Shown: positions 38,274 through 47,905 of the stretch, one piece after another
Numbering within the stretch: the stretch's first letter is position 1
Layout of the letters: each line of letters starts with the position of its first letter
Assembly: GCA_016937295.1 (NCBI GenBank)
Contig: JAFGWF010000022.1
Coordinates: 1 to 48,496 of the forward strand
Source of the DNA: Bacteroidales bacterium
Lineage (GTDB): Bacteria; Bacteroidota; Bacteroidia; Bacteroidales; UBA1556
Length of the DNA stretch: 48,496 nt
Reading direction: 5' to 3'
Made by a program: the position numbers and the translations under genes
Notes under the pieces: generated by a model
Told to the model about the DNA's origin: nothing
The model's input: the letters and a program-made list of their open reading frames with translations, nothing else
Databases searched by the model: none

Positions 38274-39430
38274 TGAGTACGAATACCTTTTATATAGATT
38301 CTGCAACAAAAGCTGCTAAAGTTTACCACTTATTGTCTGGCTCCAAAGAAATATCAGTGGATTTGGAATTTGACAACAATTTGCATCATTACGGTTTTAA
38401 ACTTTGCCTTATGCAGATAGGCTTGAAAAACGATGCGTATGTTTTAGATCCGTATTATATTGATATTCAGCAATTTTTTGGAATTCTTGAAAATGAATCT
38501 ATCCGAAAAACAGTATTTAGTTTTGGAGAAGACTTGCGTTTGTTGCATTCGATGGGATGTTTTCCCAGAAATCTATTTGATATTTCGATGGCTGCGAAAT
38601 TTTTGAATTATGAGAAAATTTCATTAGCTGATGTGGTTTTTAGTCATCTGGGAATTACGATTGAAAAAAACCAGCAAATTAGCGATTGGTGCAGTCGTCC
38701 TCTAAAAACCCAACAAATTGACTATGCAGCCGGAGATGTTATTTGGTTAGATGATTTGAGAAACGGTTTTATGGAATTGCTCCGGTCGAAAAACATGTTA
38801 TCTTGGATGGAGGAGGAAAATATTAAGATGTCTGAATCAGATTTTAGTCAATTGATTTATAATAAATTATCGACCAAACTGTTACGTAATTTGAATCAAA
38901 TAGAAGGTCATTATTTAGAAGGTTTTTGGAATTTTAGGGAGGAAATAGCCGCAGAATATGACAAACCGGCATATCAAATTATTTCAAATAATGTTTTGAC
39001 GGAGATGGCTCAAAATCCACAAATGTTAAAGTCATTTTCTCAGTTAAAAGGAGTATTTCATGGCTTGAAAAATGAGTTTTATCAACAGAAATTCAATGAG
39101 TTATACCAAAAACTGAACAATGAAATTCGATTATTAAAATTATCAAGTCAACTTCCGGCCATTAAAAAATTAGGTGCAGACGAATATAAACAAATGCGAT
39201 TAAAAAAAATGGAGGCCGAAAAAACTAAGGAAATACTTTTAAAACCCATTCAAAATTTAATACGACGAGATTTTGGGGAATTTGCTGTTAATTATATTTT
39301 TAGCAATAGAATTATGGATGAGATTGCCTTAAATGATAGAACCAATTGGCGTAACTATCGTAAAGAGTTGATAATAAAGTATTCAGCAGAACTGAATTTA
39401 GAAACAGAATTGTACCAAATCCAGCTATAA
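38273..39430 (+). CDS. ribonuclease D-like 3'-5' exonuclease with HRDC-like C-terminus
   Basis: VDLEFDNNLHHYG, LCLMQIG, FSFGEDLRLLH, DYAAGDVIWL DEDD motifs; GTG start overlapping the rpiB stop (TAGTG). Confidence 0.88.
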   Translation: MSTNTFYIDSATKAAKVYHLLSGSKEISVDLEFDNNLHHYGFKLCLMQIGLKNDAYVLDPYYIDIQQFFGILENESIRKTVFSFGEDLRLLHSMGCFPRNLFDISMAAKFLNYEKISLADVVFSHLGITIEKNQQISDWCSRPLKTQQIDYAAGDVIWLDDLRNGFMELLRSKNMLSWMEEENIKMSESDFSQLIYNKLSTKLLRNLNQIEGHYLEGFWNFREEIAAEYDKPAYQIISNNVLTEMAQNPQMLKSFSQLKGVFHGLKNEFYQQKFNELYQKLNNEIRLLKLSSQLPAIKKLGADEYKQMRLKKMEAEKTKEILLKPIQNLIRRDFGEFAVNYIFSNRIMDEIALNDRTNWRNYRKELIIKYSAELNLETELYQIQL

Positions 39431-39440
39431 ATTTCTGAAA

Positions 39441-40904
39441 ATGATTAAAGAGAATAATTTGGATCGATATTCAGTGAAAAAATTTTCGTCGGTAATTTGG
39501 GTTTCGATTATTTTATTTCTTTTTCCTCTATTTCTTTTACCTTTTTTCAATTATCCATCAACGGATGATTTCTATATTCCTGATTTGATAAGGTCTATGG
39601 GCTTTTGGGAAGTGCAGAATCATGTTTATCAGAATTGGGGGGCTCGTTATTCCTTTAATTTTATTTCAGCTTTTGGAAATTGGAATCATTTTGTTTTAAA
39701 CCATTATTATTTCCATTCAATGGCTTTAATAATTGGACAACTAATTGCTTCTGTTTTTTTTATTCATAATTTCCTGAAGTATGGTTTAAGCCTAACTATA
39801 TCCAAATCGGAAAAGTGGTTTTTAGGCTTAGTTTTTTATTTGGTTCAGTTGGTTAGTTTGCCTGAGATGAGCACATGGTATTTTTGGTTTAGCAGCGCCA
39901 TAACTTATTCATTACCAACAATATTATTATTTTTTCAGTTAGGATTGCTCTTTCGTTATTATCAAAAAAGGGATCTTTGGTCTATTTTTGTAATTCTCAT
40001 TTTAACCGTGATTTTGGTCGGATCGAATGAAGTTTTTGTGGTGATTCAGGGAGTAACCTTATTTGTTTTTGCAATGCTAACATATCGAAACAAGGTCATT
40101 TTTCGGGTTGTACTTCTCATGGTTTTGGTTTTAAGTTTGTCTGCCGGTTTTTATCTTTTATCTTCCGGTAATCAATATCGTTTCGGAATTATCCCTTCAA
40201 AAAGTCCGGTTTTCTATGTTCTCTCTACCCTTGTTCAGTTTCCAATTATTTTTTGGTCTATTTTTAAAAATCCTCTTTTTTGGTTTTTTGGATTCACGGT
40301 TTTTATGGTTTTAAAGCCTTACCAAGAGCTTATTTTAAGTCGTTTTGGAAATAGTTTAAGGTATATCCTTTTCGTTTTTTTTGGATTACTTATTCTTACT
40401 ATTGTAATTCCCGTAATAGGTCTGAAAGGCAGCATGTTACCTTTAAGATTAGTCAATGTTTTAGTGGTATTTTCTGTGATGTCTTGCATGGCGGTTTTTG
40501 CTTTATTGGCGCTGAAACGTTTTCAAAAACGAGAAACATTGCTATTAAATTTTTCAAGTAAATACTTTTTAATTGTATTTGTGGTAGTATTGTTTGCAAA
40601 TCATTTTACAGCAGATAGTTATCAAAGTTTGATAAGTGCTTTTTATCGAAGCAAAATACATTCGAAACAATTGGAAGCCATGAAAAGGGCAGGGGAGGAG
40701 AAAGGAGTTTTGAGGATTAAAAATTTTAACTGCGAGTTGGATGAATTAACCGAAAATCAGAATGTTACCTTGGCAAAGATTGTTAAGGAGAATCCCCCAT
40801 TTTTTATGAGTTTTGATTTTTTTTCTGACGAAAACTCATTGGAATTTTTAATAAAGCACTACGGATTGGAAAAGGTAATTATAGAAGACTGTAAGAATGA
40901 TTAG
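39441..40904 (+). CDS. multi-TM membrane protein, DUF6056/GT-C glycosyltransferase-like
   Basis: Many TM helices; FNYPSTDDFYIPDLIR...NWGARYSFNFISAF after the first TM. Confidence 0.65.
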   Translation: MIKENNLDRYSVKKFSSVIWVSIILFLFPLFLLPFFNYPSTDDFYIPDLIRSMGFWEVQNHVYQNWGARYSFNFISAFGNWNHFVLNHYYFHSMALIIGQLIASVFFIHNFLKYGLSLTISKSEKWFLGLVFYLVQLVSLPEMSTWYFWFSSAITYSLPTILLFFQLGLLFRYYQKRDLWSIFVILILTVILVGSNEVFVVIQGVTLFVFAMLTYRNKVIFRVVLLMVLVLSLSAGFYLLSSGNQYRFGIIPSKSPVFYVLSTLVQFPIIFWSIFKNPLFWFFGFTVFMVLKPYQELILSRFGNSLRYILFVFFGLLILTIVIPVIGLKGSMLPLRLVNVLVVFSVMSCMAVFALLALKRFQKRETLLLNFSSKYFLIVFVVVLFANHFTADSYQSLISAFYRSKIHSKQLEAMKRAGEEKGVLRIKNFNCELDELTENQNVTLAKIVKENPPFFMSFDFFSDENSLEFLIKHYGLEKVIIEDCKND

Positions 40905-40946
40905 CTATCTATTAGAATAATAATTGGTTACATAAAATCGGTATGT

Positions 40947-42425
40947 ATGTCATGGTTTAAAAGAAATATAAAAGTTGATAACCTTATTACTTTGGGGATG
41001 ATTTTATTATTATCTCCTTTTTTGGCCTTGATTTTTTATACGCATCCTTTTGCTGATGATGTTCTTTTTGCTAACAGTGTAAGTAATTTTGGAGTGATTG
41101 GCGGAATTATCGATTTTTATTTCAATTGGTCGGGTCGATATGTGGTTATGGGTTTGGGTTTATTAAATAAGTGGATTTCCCCTTTTCCGCCATATTATCA
41201 TGTTTCATTGCTTCTTTATTTATGTTTGTTTTCTTTTTCTATTTATTTGTTTTACAAAGTATTATATGGTTTTTTGAATGTTCGGATTCCATTATTATTT
41301 TCAACTTTACTAACCTTGTTTCTTATTTTTCAAACAAGCCCCGACTTATACAGTTTGATTTATTGGCATCCGGGAGTGAGCGCATATACGTTCACAATTT
41401 CCATTTTCTTACTTTTTGTAGTCAATTTATTTTCCTTCCTGACAGGTTTAATTAAAAAGGCTACCTTCTTAGTTTTCAGTTTGTTATTATCCTTTATTCT
41501 CGGAGGAAGTATCGAACTTATCCTTCCCTTCATTTTGTTAATATTTTTTATTATAGTTTTGAGAATAAAAAATATAGAAAAAAATAAGCGATTCTCCATT
41601 CTTTTAGTTTTGGTTTTTTATCTGATTTTTCTCACTGTATTCTTGATTAGCCCCGGCAATTATAATCGACTTGAGGTTTCAGAAATGTTGTTGGTTGAGA
41701 ATTTTTTTCAAAAAAGCATTCTAAACTTTGCCATGATAAATGTGAATTATTTACAGAATCCGGTTTATTTGATTTCATTATTAGTTATAGGTATTTATTT
41801 GATAAATAATAAATTACAAATACCAAAATTGAGTTGGATAAAAATTAAACCCTTATGGCTTTTTGTACTAATTCAAGTTTTTTTGTTTTTCTATATTTTG
41901 GCCCTGACAAAGATTATGGGAATTTTACCTGGTAGGGTAGCCAATTTCGTTGGAATATTTTATATTTTTTCACACCTGTTTTTGTTGTTATACTTTGTAA
42001 CTTATTATCAATCCAAAATATTTCAATTTCAACTATCCCTGAAACCTATCAACAAGATTTTGGTAACTTTAATCCTGTTGTTTACATTTCTTGGCGTTTA
42101 TCCTACTTCTGTTTACAAATTGGTTCAAGCCGAAAGAATTGATAAGTCGAGATATCTGGTGTTTAGCTCCAATTTTCTTCACGCCACTTATACGTTATTT
42201 TTCGAAGCCGGCTATTTCAAAAGGCATTATCAAACCCAAGATAAAATATTAGAAAATGCTCAATTGAAAAAATCAAAAAGTGCGATTATAGCACCATATC
42301 CTGATAATGTAAAATTATTGTTTAGGCTCAAAAAGCTTGCTCCAGAAAATACTGAAATTATCACAAAAGATCCTTTAGTGGAGTTTTATCAATTGGATAC
42401 TTTGATTGTGAAAGGAATGAACTAA
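40947..42425 (+). CDS. multi-TM membrane protein, DUF6056/GT-C glycosyltransferase-like (paralogue)
   Basis: Many TM helices; YTHPFADDVLFANSV...NWSGRYVVMGLGLL parallels the preceding gene. Confidence 0.65.
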   Translation: MSWFKRNIKVDNLITLGMILLLSPFLALIFYTHPFADDVLFANSVSNFGVIGGIIDFYFNWSGRYVVMGLGLLNKWISPFPPYYHVSLLLYLCLFSFSIYLFYKVLYGFLNVRIPLLFSTLLTLFLIFQTSPDLYSLIYWHPGVSAYTFTISIFLLFVVNLFSFLTGLIKKATFLVFSLLLSFILGGSIELILPFILLIFFIIVLRIKNIEKNKRFSILLVLVFYLIFLTVFLISPGNYNRLEVSEMLLVENFFQKSILNFAMINVNYLQNPVYLISLLVIGIYLINNKLQIPKLSWIKIKPLWLFVLIQVFLFFYILALTKIMGILPGRVANFVGIFYIFSHLFLLLYFVTYYQSKIFQFQLSLKPINKILVTLILLFTFLGVYPTSVYKLVQAERIDKSRYLVFSSNFLHATYTLFFEAGYFKRHYQTQDKILENAQLKKSKSAIIAPYPDNVKLLFRLKKLAPENTEIITKDPLVEFYQLDTLIVKGMN

Positions 42426-42510
42426 CGAGGCCTGTATTGTAATAGTTGACCAAAGCTTTTAACGTATTCCGAATGGAAAAACCCGCTACTTTTGACCCTC
42501 ATTTTTAACT

Positions 42511-43275
42511 ATGGATTTAAAAGAATTTCAGCATAGTAGTTTTACAAGTCGTCATCCGTGGGAGCTCGCTCGATTTGAGGTGATGAAAGATATTCTTTCG
42601 CGGCGAATCGATTTTGATTCTGTGAGAATGGTAGCCGATATTGGCTGTGGTGATGCTTTTGTGGTCGATAATTTGGCGGCTTTTATGCCAAAGGCAAATC
42701 TTGCGGCAGTGGATAAAAATTTTACAGCGGTTGAAAAAGAGCAAATTTTGGCTTCAATACGCCATTCCAATATCACTCTTTTTGAGGATGTATTAGAATT
42801 AGAATCATTACAGCAAAACATTGATATTGTGCTACTTATGGATGTAATTGAACATGTTGAAAAGGATGTCGATTTTATCCGCCAAGTTAAAACACTTCCA
42901 AATGTAACTTCTAATACCTTGTTTTTCGTTACGGTTCCTGCTTTTCAATCGTTGTTTTCTGAACACGATGTTTTTCTCAATCATTTTCGCCGATATAATC
43001 AATCGCAACTGCAAGAGGTCTTAATGCAGGCCGGTTTAAAAGTGAATCAAACCGGCTATTTTTTCTTGTCGCTGTTATTTGTTCGATCTCTTCAAAAGAT
43101 GCTTCGTAAGGACAACACAAATGGCCTGAATCAGAGTAAATCTTCTGCCTTTGCGAATAGAATCGTAAAGATGGTTTTGCTTATCGACTACAATATTTCT
43201 TCATTTCTTAACAAAATTGGGATTCGGTTACCGGGTCTTTCCCTTTATGCCTTATGTCAAAAATCTGCATCATAA
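42511..43275 (+). CDS. class I SAM-dependent methyltransferase
   Basis: VADIGCGDAFVVDNLA, IDIVLLMDVIEHVEKDVDFI, HDVFLNHFRRYNQSQL. Confidence 0.88.
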   Translation: MDLKEFQHSSFTSRHPWELARFEVMKDILSRRIDFDSVRMVADIGCGDAFVVDNLAAFMPKANLAAVDKNFTAVEKEQILASIRHSNITLFEDVLELESLQQNIDIVLLMDVIEHVEKDVDFIRQVKTLPNVTSNTLFFVTVPAFQSLFSEHDVFLNHFRRYNQSQLQEVLMQAGLKVNQTGYFFLSLLFVRSLQKMLRKDNTNGLNQSKSSAFANRIVKMVLLIDYNISSFLNKIGIRLPGLSLYALCQKSAS

Positions 43276-43994
43276 TACCTGTTTACAATGAGGAGTTTCG
43301 GTGGATGGCTTCGGATTTTACTCAGCATCTGCAAGCTCATCCTAATCACACCCTGCTTTTTGTAAATGATTGTAGTACAGATAATACCGAGATAAAAATA
43401 AAGGAACTTCAGCAAAAATTTCCCGAGCAGGTGAAGTCTATTTCTTTGAATAAAAACCAAGGAAAAGCTGAAGCAGTTAGGATCGGTTTTATGGAAGCTT
43501 TTAAGTCAGATTATCAAGTTGTTGGCTTTTTGGATGCCGATTTAGCCACACCATTATCAGAAGTGGATTCATTGGTGGAGAAATTGTCAGATAATCCTAA
43601 ATATTTCATGGTTTTTGGAAGCCGAATCAAGCTGCTCAATCTGGATTTGCAGCGCAACCTAAAGAGGCATTATCTCGGGCGAATTTTTGCTACTTACGTG
43701 AGTTTGCTTTTCGATTGGCAGATTTACGATACCCAATGTGGTGCAAAATTTTTCACAAATAACGAAAAAACCAATTCTATTTTTTCTCGGCCTTTCATCA
43801 GTAAGTGGTTTTTCGATGTGGAAATATTCCTTCGTTTACAACAGATTTCAGGTCGGCCTTTGGAACAAATAGCACTGGAATCTCCACTAAATCAGTGGAT
43901 TGAACGGGGTAAGTCGAAATTGAAATTTTCAGATTTCTTTTCTGCTCCATTCCAACTTTTACGCATCAAGTCAGCATATAAATCCAGAGTTTAA
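43254..43994 (+). CDS. GT2 glycosyltransferase (polyprenyl-phosphate sugar synthase-like)
   Basis: CIIIPVYNEEFR, LLFVNDCSTDNTE, NQGKAEAVRIGF, VGFLDADLATPLSEV, YDTQCGAKFF. Confidence 0.9.
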   Translation: MSKICIIIPVYNEEFRWMASDFTQHLQAHPNHTLLFVNDCSTDNTEIKIKELQQKFPEQVKSISLNKNQGKAEAVRIGFMEAFKSDYQVVGFLDADLATPLSEVDSLVEKLSDNPKYFMVFGSRIKLLNLDLQRNLKRHYLGRIFATYVSLLFDWQIYDTQCGAKFFTNNEKTNSIFSRPFISKWFFDVEIFLRLQQISGRPLEQIALESPLNQWIERGKSKLKFSDFFSAPFQLLRIKSAYKSRV

Positions 43995-44032
43995 TCCGTT
44001 TAGTTAAATGCTGTTTTAGTTGCCTTATTTTC

Positions 44033-44040
44033 TATTTTTG
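44033..44040 (+). promoter_or_regulatory. Bacteroidota -7 box candidate
   Basis: TATTTTTG 34 bp upstream of the ATG at 44074. Confidence 0.45.
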
Positions 44041-44073
44041 TACAACGAAATCTGTGAAATGTTTTCATAATTT

Positions 44074-45453
44074 ATGAATCAGACCCATCAAAAATTTCTT
44101 AACGATTCTGAAGTCAAGGCTTTCGATCTCGAGCATAGACGTAAGCTTTTATATAATATCGGAAAATACGATGTTGCGGTTGCCAAAGGAAAAACGCAAT
44201 ATAGCGATTTGGAATTGGCAAAGGCTCGTGCAGCACGAATCAAGCGAAATATTGTCAATAATTTTGAGACTTACCTTTCTGAATTTGAGGGTAATTTTTT
44301 GGCCAATGGTGGTAAATTGATTTTTGCCGAAACCGGTGCCGATGCCGTGCAAGCTGTTCTGAAAATTGCCAAAAAATTTGATGCTCGTAAAGTGGTCAAA
44401 AGTAAGTCGATGGTTACTGAAGAAATTGAGCTGAATCATCATTTAATTGCAAACGGCATTGAGACTTTAGAAACCGATCTTGGGGAGTATATCGTTCAGT
44501 TAGACGATGATAAGCCCTATCATATCGTAACTCCGGCCATGCACAAGAGCAAAGAAGATATTGCCGAGTTGTTTCATCGAAAATTCAGTACTAAGCCGGA
44601 CGCTACTCCCGAGGAAATCACCTATTTTGTTCGTAAACTCCTGAAAGAAAAGTTCTTATCGGCAGATATTGGAATTACTGGCGCAAATTTCTTAATTGCA
44701 GATGTGGGTGGAATTGCCTTAACCGAAAATGAAGGCAACGGCGTTTTGTCGATGTCGGCTCCTAAAGTGCATATTGCCATTGCCGGATTTGACAAGCTTC
44801 TACCATCTATCAAAGACCTTGACCTTTTTTGGAGTCTATTATCTACTCATGGCACGGGTCAGAAAATCACGGTTTATAATAGTGTTATTACCGGTCCGGC
44901 TAAGGCCGACGAGCCGGATGGTCCATCCGAGATGTATTTGATTATTCTTGATAATGGCCGCACCAAAGTATTAGAAGCCGACCCTCAAAAAGAGGCTTTG
45001 AGTTGCATTCGTTGCGGTGCGTGCTTGAACGTATGTCCGGTTTATAAAAATATTGGCGGTCACACTTATGGCTCCGTATATTCTGGTCCAATTGGCTCCA
45101 TCCTGACTCCATTTATGAATGGCTTCGAGGAATATAACCACCTGAGTTTTGCTTGTACGCTTTGTGGAAAATGCACATGGGAGTGCCCTGTTAATATTCC
45201 CTTGCACAAACTTTTATTGTATAACCGCCGTGATGCTGTGTCAGGTGGGTTTACGGATAAATCGTTTTCAAAAGTGATGAAGGCATATAAAAAAGTGATG
45301 CTTAATCGCTGGATGATCGAAACCGTTCCCACGTCGATTAAGAACGTTGGAATAAAAATGGTTTTTAGCAAAGCTTGGGGAAAACGCCGTCAAGTGCCTC
45401 ATTTTCAAGAGTCTTTTCATAGTCTTTGGAAGAAAGAAGAAAAAGGAAAATAG
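44074..45453 (+). CDS. lutB: LutB/LldF-like lactate utilisation iron-sulfur protein
   Basis: LUD domain; CIRCGACLNVCPVYKNIGGH and CTLCGKCTWECPVNIPL [4Fe-4S] motifs. Confidence 0.9.
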   Translation: MNQTHQKFLNDSEVKAFDLEHRRKLLYNIGKYDVAVAKGKTQYSDLELAKARAARIKRNIVNNFETYLSEFEGNFLANGGKLIFAETGADAVQAVLKIAKKFDARKVVKSKSMVTEEIELNHHLIANGIETLETDLGEYIVQLDDDKPYHIVTPAMHKSKEDIAELFHRKFSTKPDATPEEITYFVRKLLKEKFLSADIGITGANFLIADVGGIALTENEGNGVLSMSAPKVHIAIAGFDKLLPSIKDLDLFWSLLSTHGTGQKITVYNSVITGPAKADEPDGPSEMYLIILDNGRTKVLEADPQKEALSCIRCGACLNVCPVYKNIGGHTYGSVYSGPIGSILTPFMNGFEEYNHLSFACTLCGKCTWECPVNIPLHKLLLYNRRDAVSGGFTDKSFSKVMKAYKKVMLNRWMIETVPTSIKNVGIKMVFSKAWGKRRQVPHFQESFHSLWKKEEKGK

Positions 45454-45559
45454 AGTTTTTGAATAGTTTTGTTTTTTAAAATTTTTTAAAAATTTCATTA
45501 AATAAATTATTGTTCAATACGTTATATGTTTTCTGTTTTAAAACTTTTTTGCATCAAAT

Positions 45560-47902
45560 ATGAAGAATCCCTTTTTATGGTTATTACTTTTTTGGAGTAT
45601 GGCCACCTTTTCCCAATCAAAACACACAATTTCAGGGTATGTTCGTGAATCCGGCACCGGAGAGTTGTTGTTGGGAGTGAATATTTACATCAAAGGAACT
45701 CAAACCGGAACGGTATCAAACAGTTATGGTTTTTACAGTATCACTTTACCCGAAGGAAAAGTGAGTCTCACCTACAGTTATGTTGGTTTTCAGCCCAATA
45801 TAGTTGCTGTAAATTTAAAAAAGGATACCTTAATTACCGTTTCATTAGTTCCGAATAATACGCTAAAAGAGGTAGAAATTATTGCGGATCGGTCGGAACG
45901 GATTTCGGATGACGTGCAAATGAGTGTGGTTAAAGTGCCGATTAAGCAGGTGAAAGAGATACCGGCTTTATTGGGTGAGCGCGATGTTTTTAAAGTGTTG
46001 CAACTTATGCCCGGCGTAAGGTCGGGAAGCGAAGGCAGCTCGGGACTTTATGTTCGCGGCGGCGGTGCAGACCAAAATTTGATTATTCTTGACGATGCTC
46101 CGGTTTACAACGCTTATCATCTGTTTGGGTTCTTTTCGGTTTTCAATGGCGATGCGCTGAAAAGTGTTGAGTTGCTTAAAGGAGGTTTTCCGGCTCGATA
46201 TGGCGGAAGGCTCAGCTCTGTGCTCGATATCAATATGAAAGATGGTAATAAACAGGAGTTTGGCGGTGAAGGCAGCATCGGAATTTTGTCTTCTCGGTTA
46301 CTTTTAGAAGGTCCAATTGTGAAAAATAAATCTTCTTTTATCATTTCCGGACGCCGAACCTACATTGATTTGCTCACCCTTCCTTTTCAGAAATTTTTTA
46401 ACCAAGGTGAAATAGCTGGTTACTATTTCTATGATTTGAATGCAAAGTTGAATTACGAAGTTGACGACAAAAACAAGTTTTATTTGAGCTCTTATTTTGG
46501 TAAAGACCGCTTTTATGGAAAATATGAAGACACTTTTGCTGAAGATCAGTTTCAACTTTATTGGCAAAATTTCACCATTACCGGACGATGGAATCATCTG
46601 TTTAACAATAAGTTATTTTCAAATACCTCGGTAATTGTAAGTAAATATTTATTCAATGTTGGCGAGGAGTATAAGGAGAAATACGGGGACGACTTCAGTT
46701 TAGATTATTTCAGCGGAATTCGAGATATAGGTCTCAAAACAGATTTCACCTATATCCCGAAAAACAACCATTTTGTGCGATTTGGAGTGGCTTCAACGCA
46801 CCATCTTTTCACCCCAAATGCCATCGTTGTGAAAGGTTCTGCCTTACAAGAAGATATTGAATCGCGAGCTAAGGAGATTAAAGCTTTAGAGTCGGCAGTT
46901 TATGTGGAGGATGAAATTAAAATGAAACGGAGTAAAATCAATGTCGGTTTGCGTTTTACACATTTCTATGTAAATAAAAAGAATTATAACAGTTTGGAAC
47001 CTCGGCTGATGTATGCTTTTATGATTAATGAGAATCTGTCGTTGAAGGGTTCTTACACTTATATGAATCAATATATTCATTTGCTTTCAAACACCGGAAT
47101 AAGCTTGCCCATCGATTTGTGGGTTCCATCAACAGATGTAGTGTCTCCAAAAAAATCGCATCAAGTGGCAGTTGGAATTGCCAAGGATTTCAATAAGCCG
47201 GCATTTTCTATTTCTTTGGAAGGTTATTATAAGACCATGGATAATATTGTGGCTTATAAACCAGGGAGTAGTTTTTTAGAATTGGGAGTGATTGATGGCA
47301 ATGAAGAATTTGATTATGAAGATGTTGTCACTGTTGGGCAAGGTCGTTCTTATGGTGCTGAGCTACTCTTTCAGAAGAAATTCGGCTCCTTGACCGGTTG
47401 GGTAGGCTATACCCTCAGTTGGACTCTTTTTCAGTTCGATGAGTTGAATTTTGGGAAAGAGTATTTTGCACGTCACGACCGCCGACACGATGTTTCGGTA
47501 GTGGCTATCTACGAATTAAATGAGAAGGTAACATTGAGCAGCACTTGGGTTTATGGAACTGGAGATGCTCTTACTTTGCAATTGGCTGAATTTGATGCAA
47601 TTGTAAATTCTCCTAATCCTAATTTTGGTTCAGATTCTTGGAGTGTTTATGATTATGGCGAAATGAATGGCTTTCGCATGGCGGCTTATCATAGATTAGA
47701 TTTAGGTGTCCAGTTTCATAAAAAGTTGAAAAAGGGTCGAAAAAGGGTGTTAGAGGTCAGTATCTATAATGTTTATAACCGCGCAAATCCCTATTTCTAC
47801 TATGCAGCAACAGAACCAAAGGGTAGTGGTTATGTGACTGTTTTAAAACAGGTTTCTCTCTTCCCAATAATTCCAAGTGTTTCTTACTATTTAAAATTTT
47901 AG
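45560..47902 (+). CDS. TonB-dependent receptor with carboxypeptidase-regulatory-like domain
   Basis: ISGYVRESGTGELLLGVNIYIKGTQTGTVSNSYGFYSI; plug LLGERDVFKVLQLMPGVRSGSEGSSGLYVRGGGADQNLIILDDAPVYN. Confidence 0.93.
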   Translation: MKNPFLWLLLFWSMATFSQSKHTISGYVRESGTGELLLGVNIYIKGTQTGTVSNSYGFYSITLPEGKVSLTYSYVGFQPNIVAVNLKKDTLITVSLVPNNTLKEVEIIADRSERISDDVQMSVVKVPIKQVKEIPALLGERDVFKVLQLMPGVRSGSEGSSGLYVRGGGADQNLIILDDAPVYNAYHLFGFFSVFNGDALKSVELLKGGFPARYGGRLSSVLDINMKDGNKQEFGGEGSIGILSSRLLLEGPIVKNKSSFIISGRRTYIDLLTLPFQKFFNQGEIAGYYFYDLNAKLNYEVDDKNKFYLSSYFGKDRFYGKYEDTFAEDQFQLYWQNFTITGRWNHLFNNKLFSNTSVIVSKYLFNVGEEYKEKYGDDFSLDYFSGIRDIGLKTDFTYIPKNNHFVRFGVASTHHLFTPNAIVVKGSALQEDIESRAKEIKALESAVYVEDEIKMKRSKINVGLRFTHFYVNKKNYNSLEPRLMYAFMINENLSLKGSYTYMNQYIHLLSNTGISLPIDLWVPSTDVVSPKKSHQVAVGIAKDFNKPAFSISLEGYYKTMDNIVAYKPGSSFLELGVIDGNEEFDYEDVVTVGQGRSYGAELLFQKKFGSLTGWVGYTLSWTLFQFDELNFGKEYFARHDRRHDVSVVAIYELNEKVTLSSTWVYGTGDALTLQLAEFDAIVNSPNPNFGSDSWSVYDYGEMNGFRMAAYHRLDLGVQFHKKLKKGRKRVLEVSIYNVYNRANPYFYYAATEPKGSGYVTVLKQVSLFPIIPSVSYYLKF

Positions 47903-47905
47903 AAA

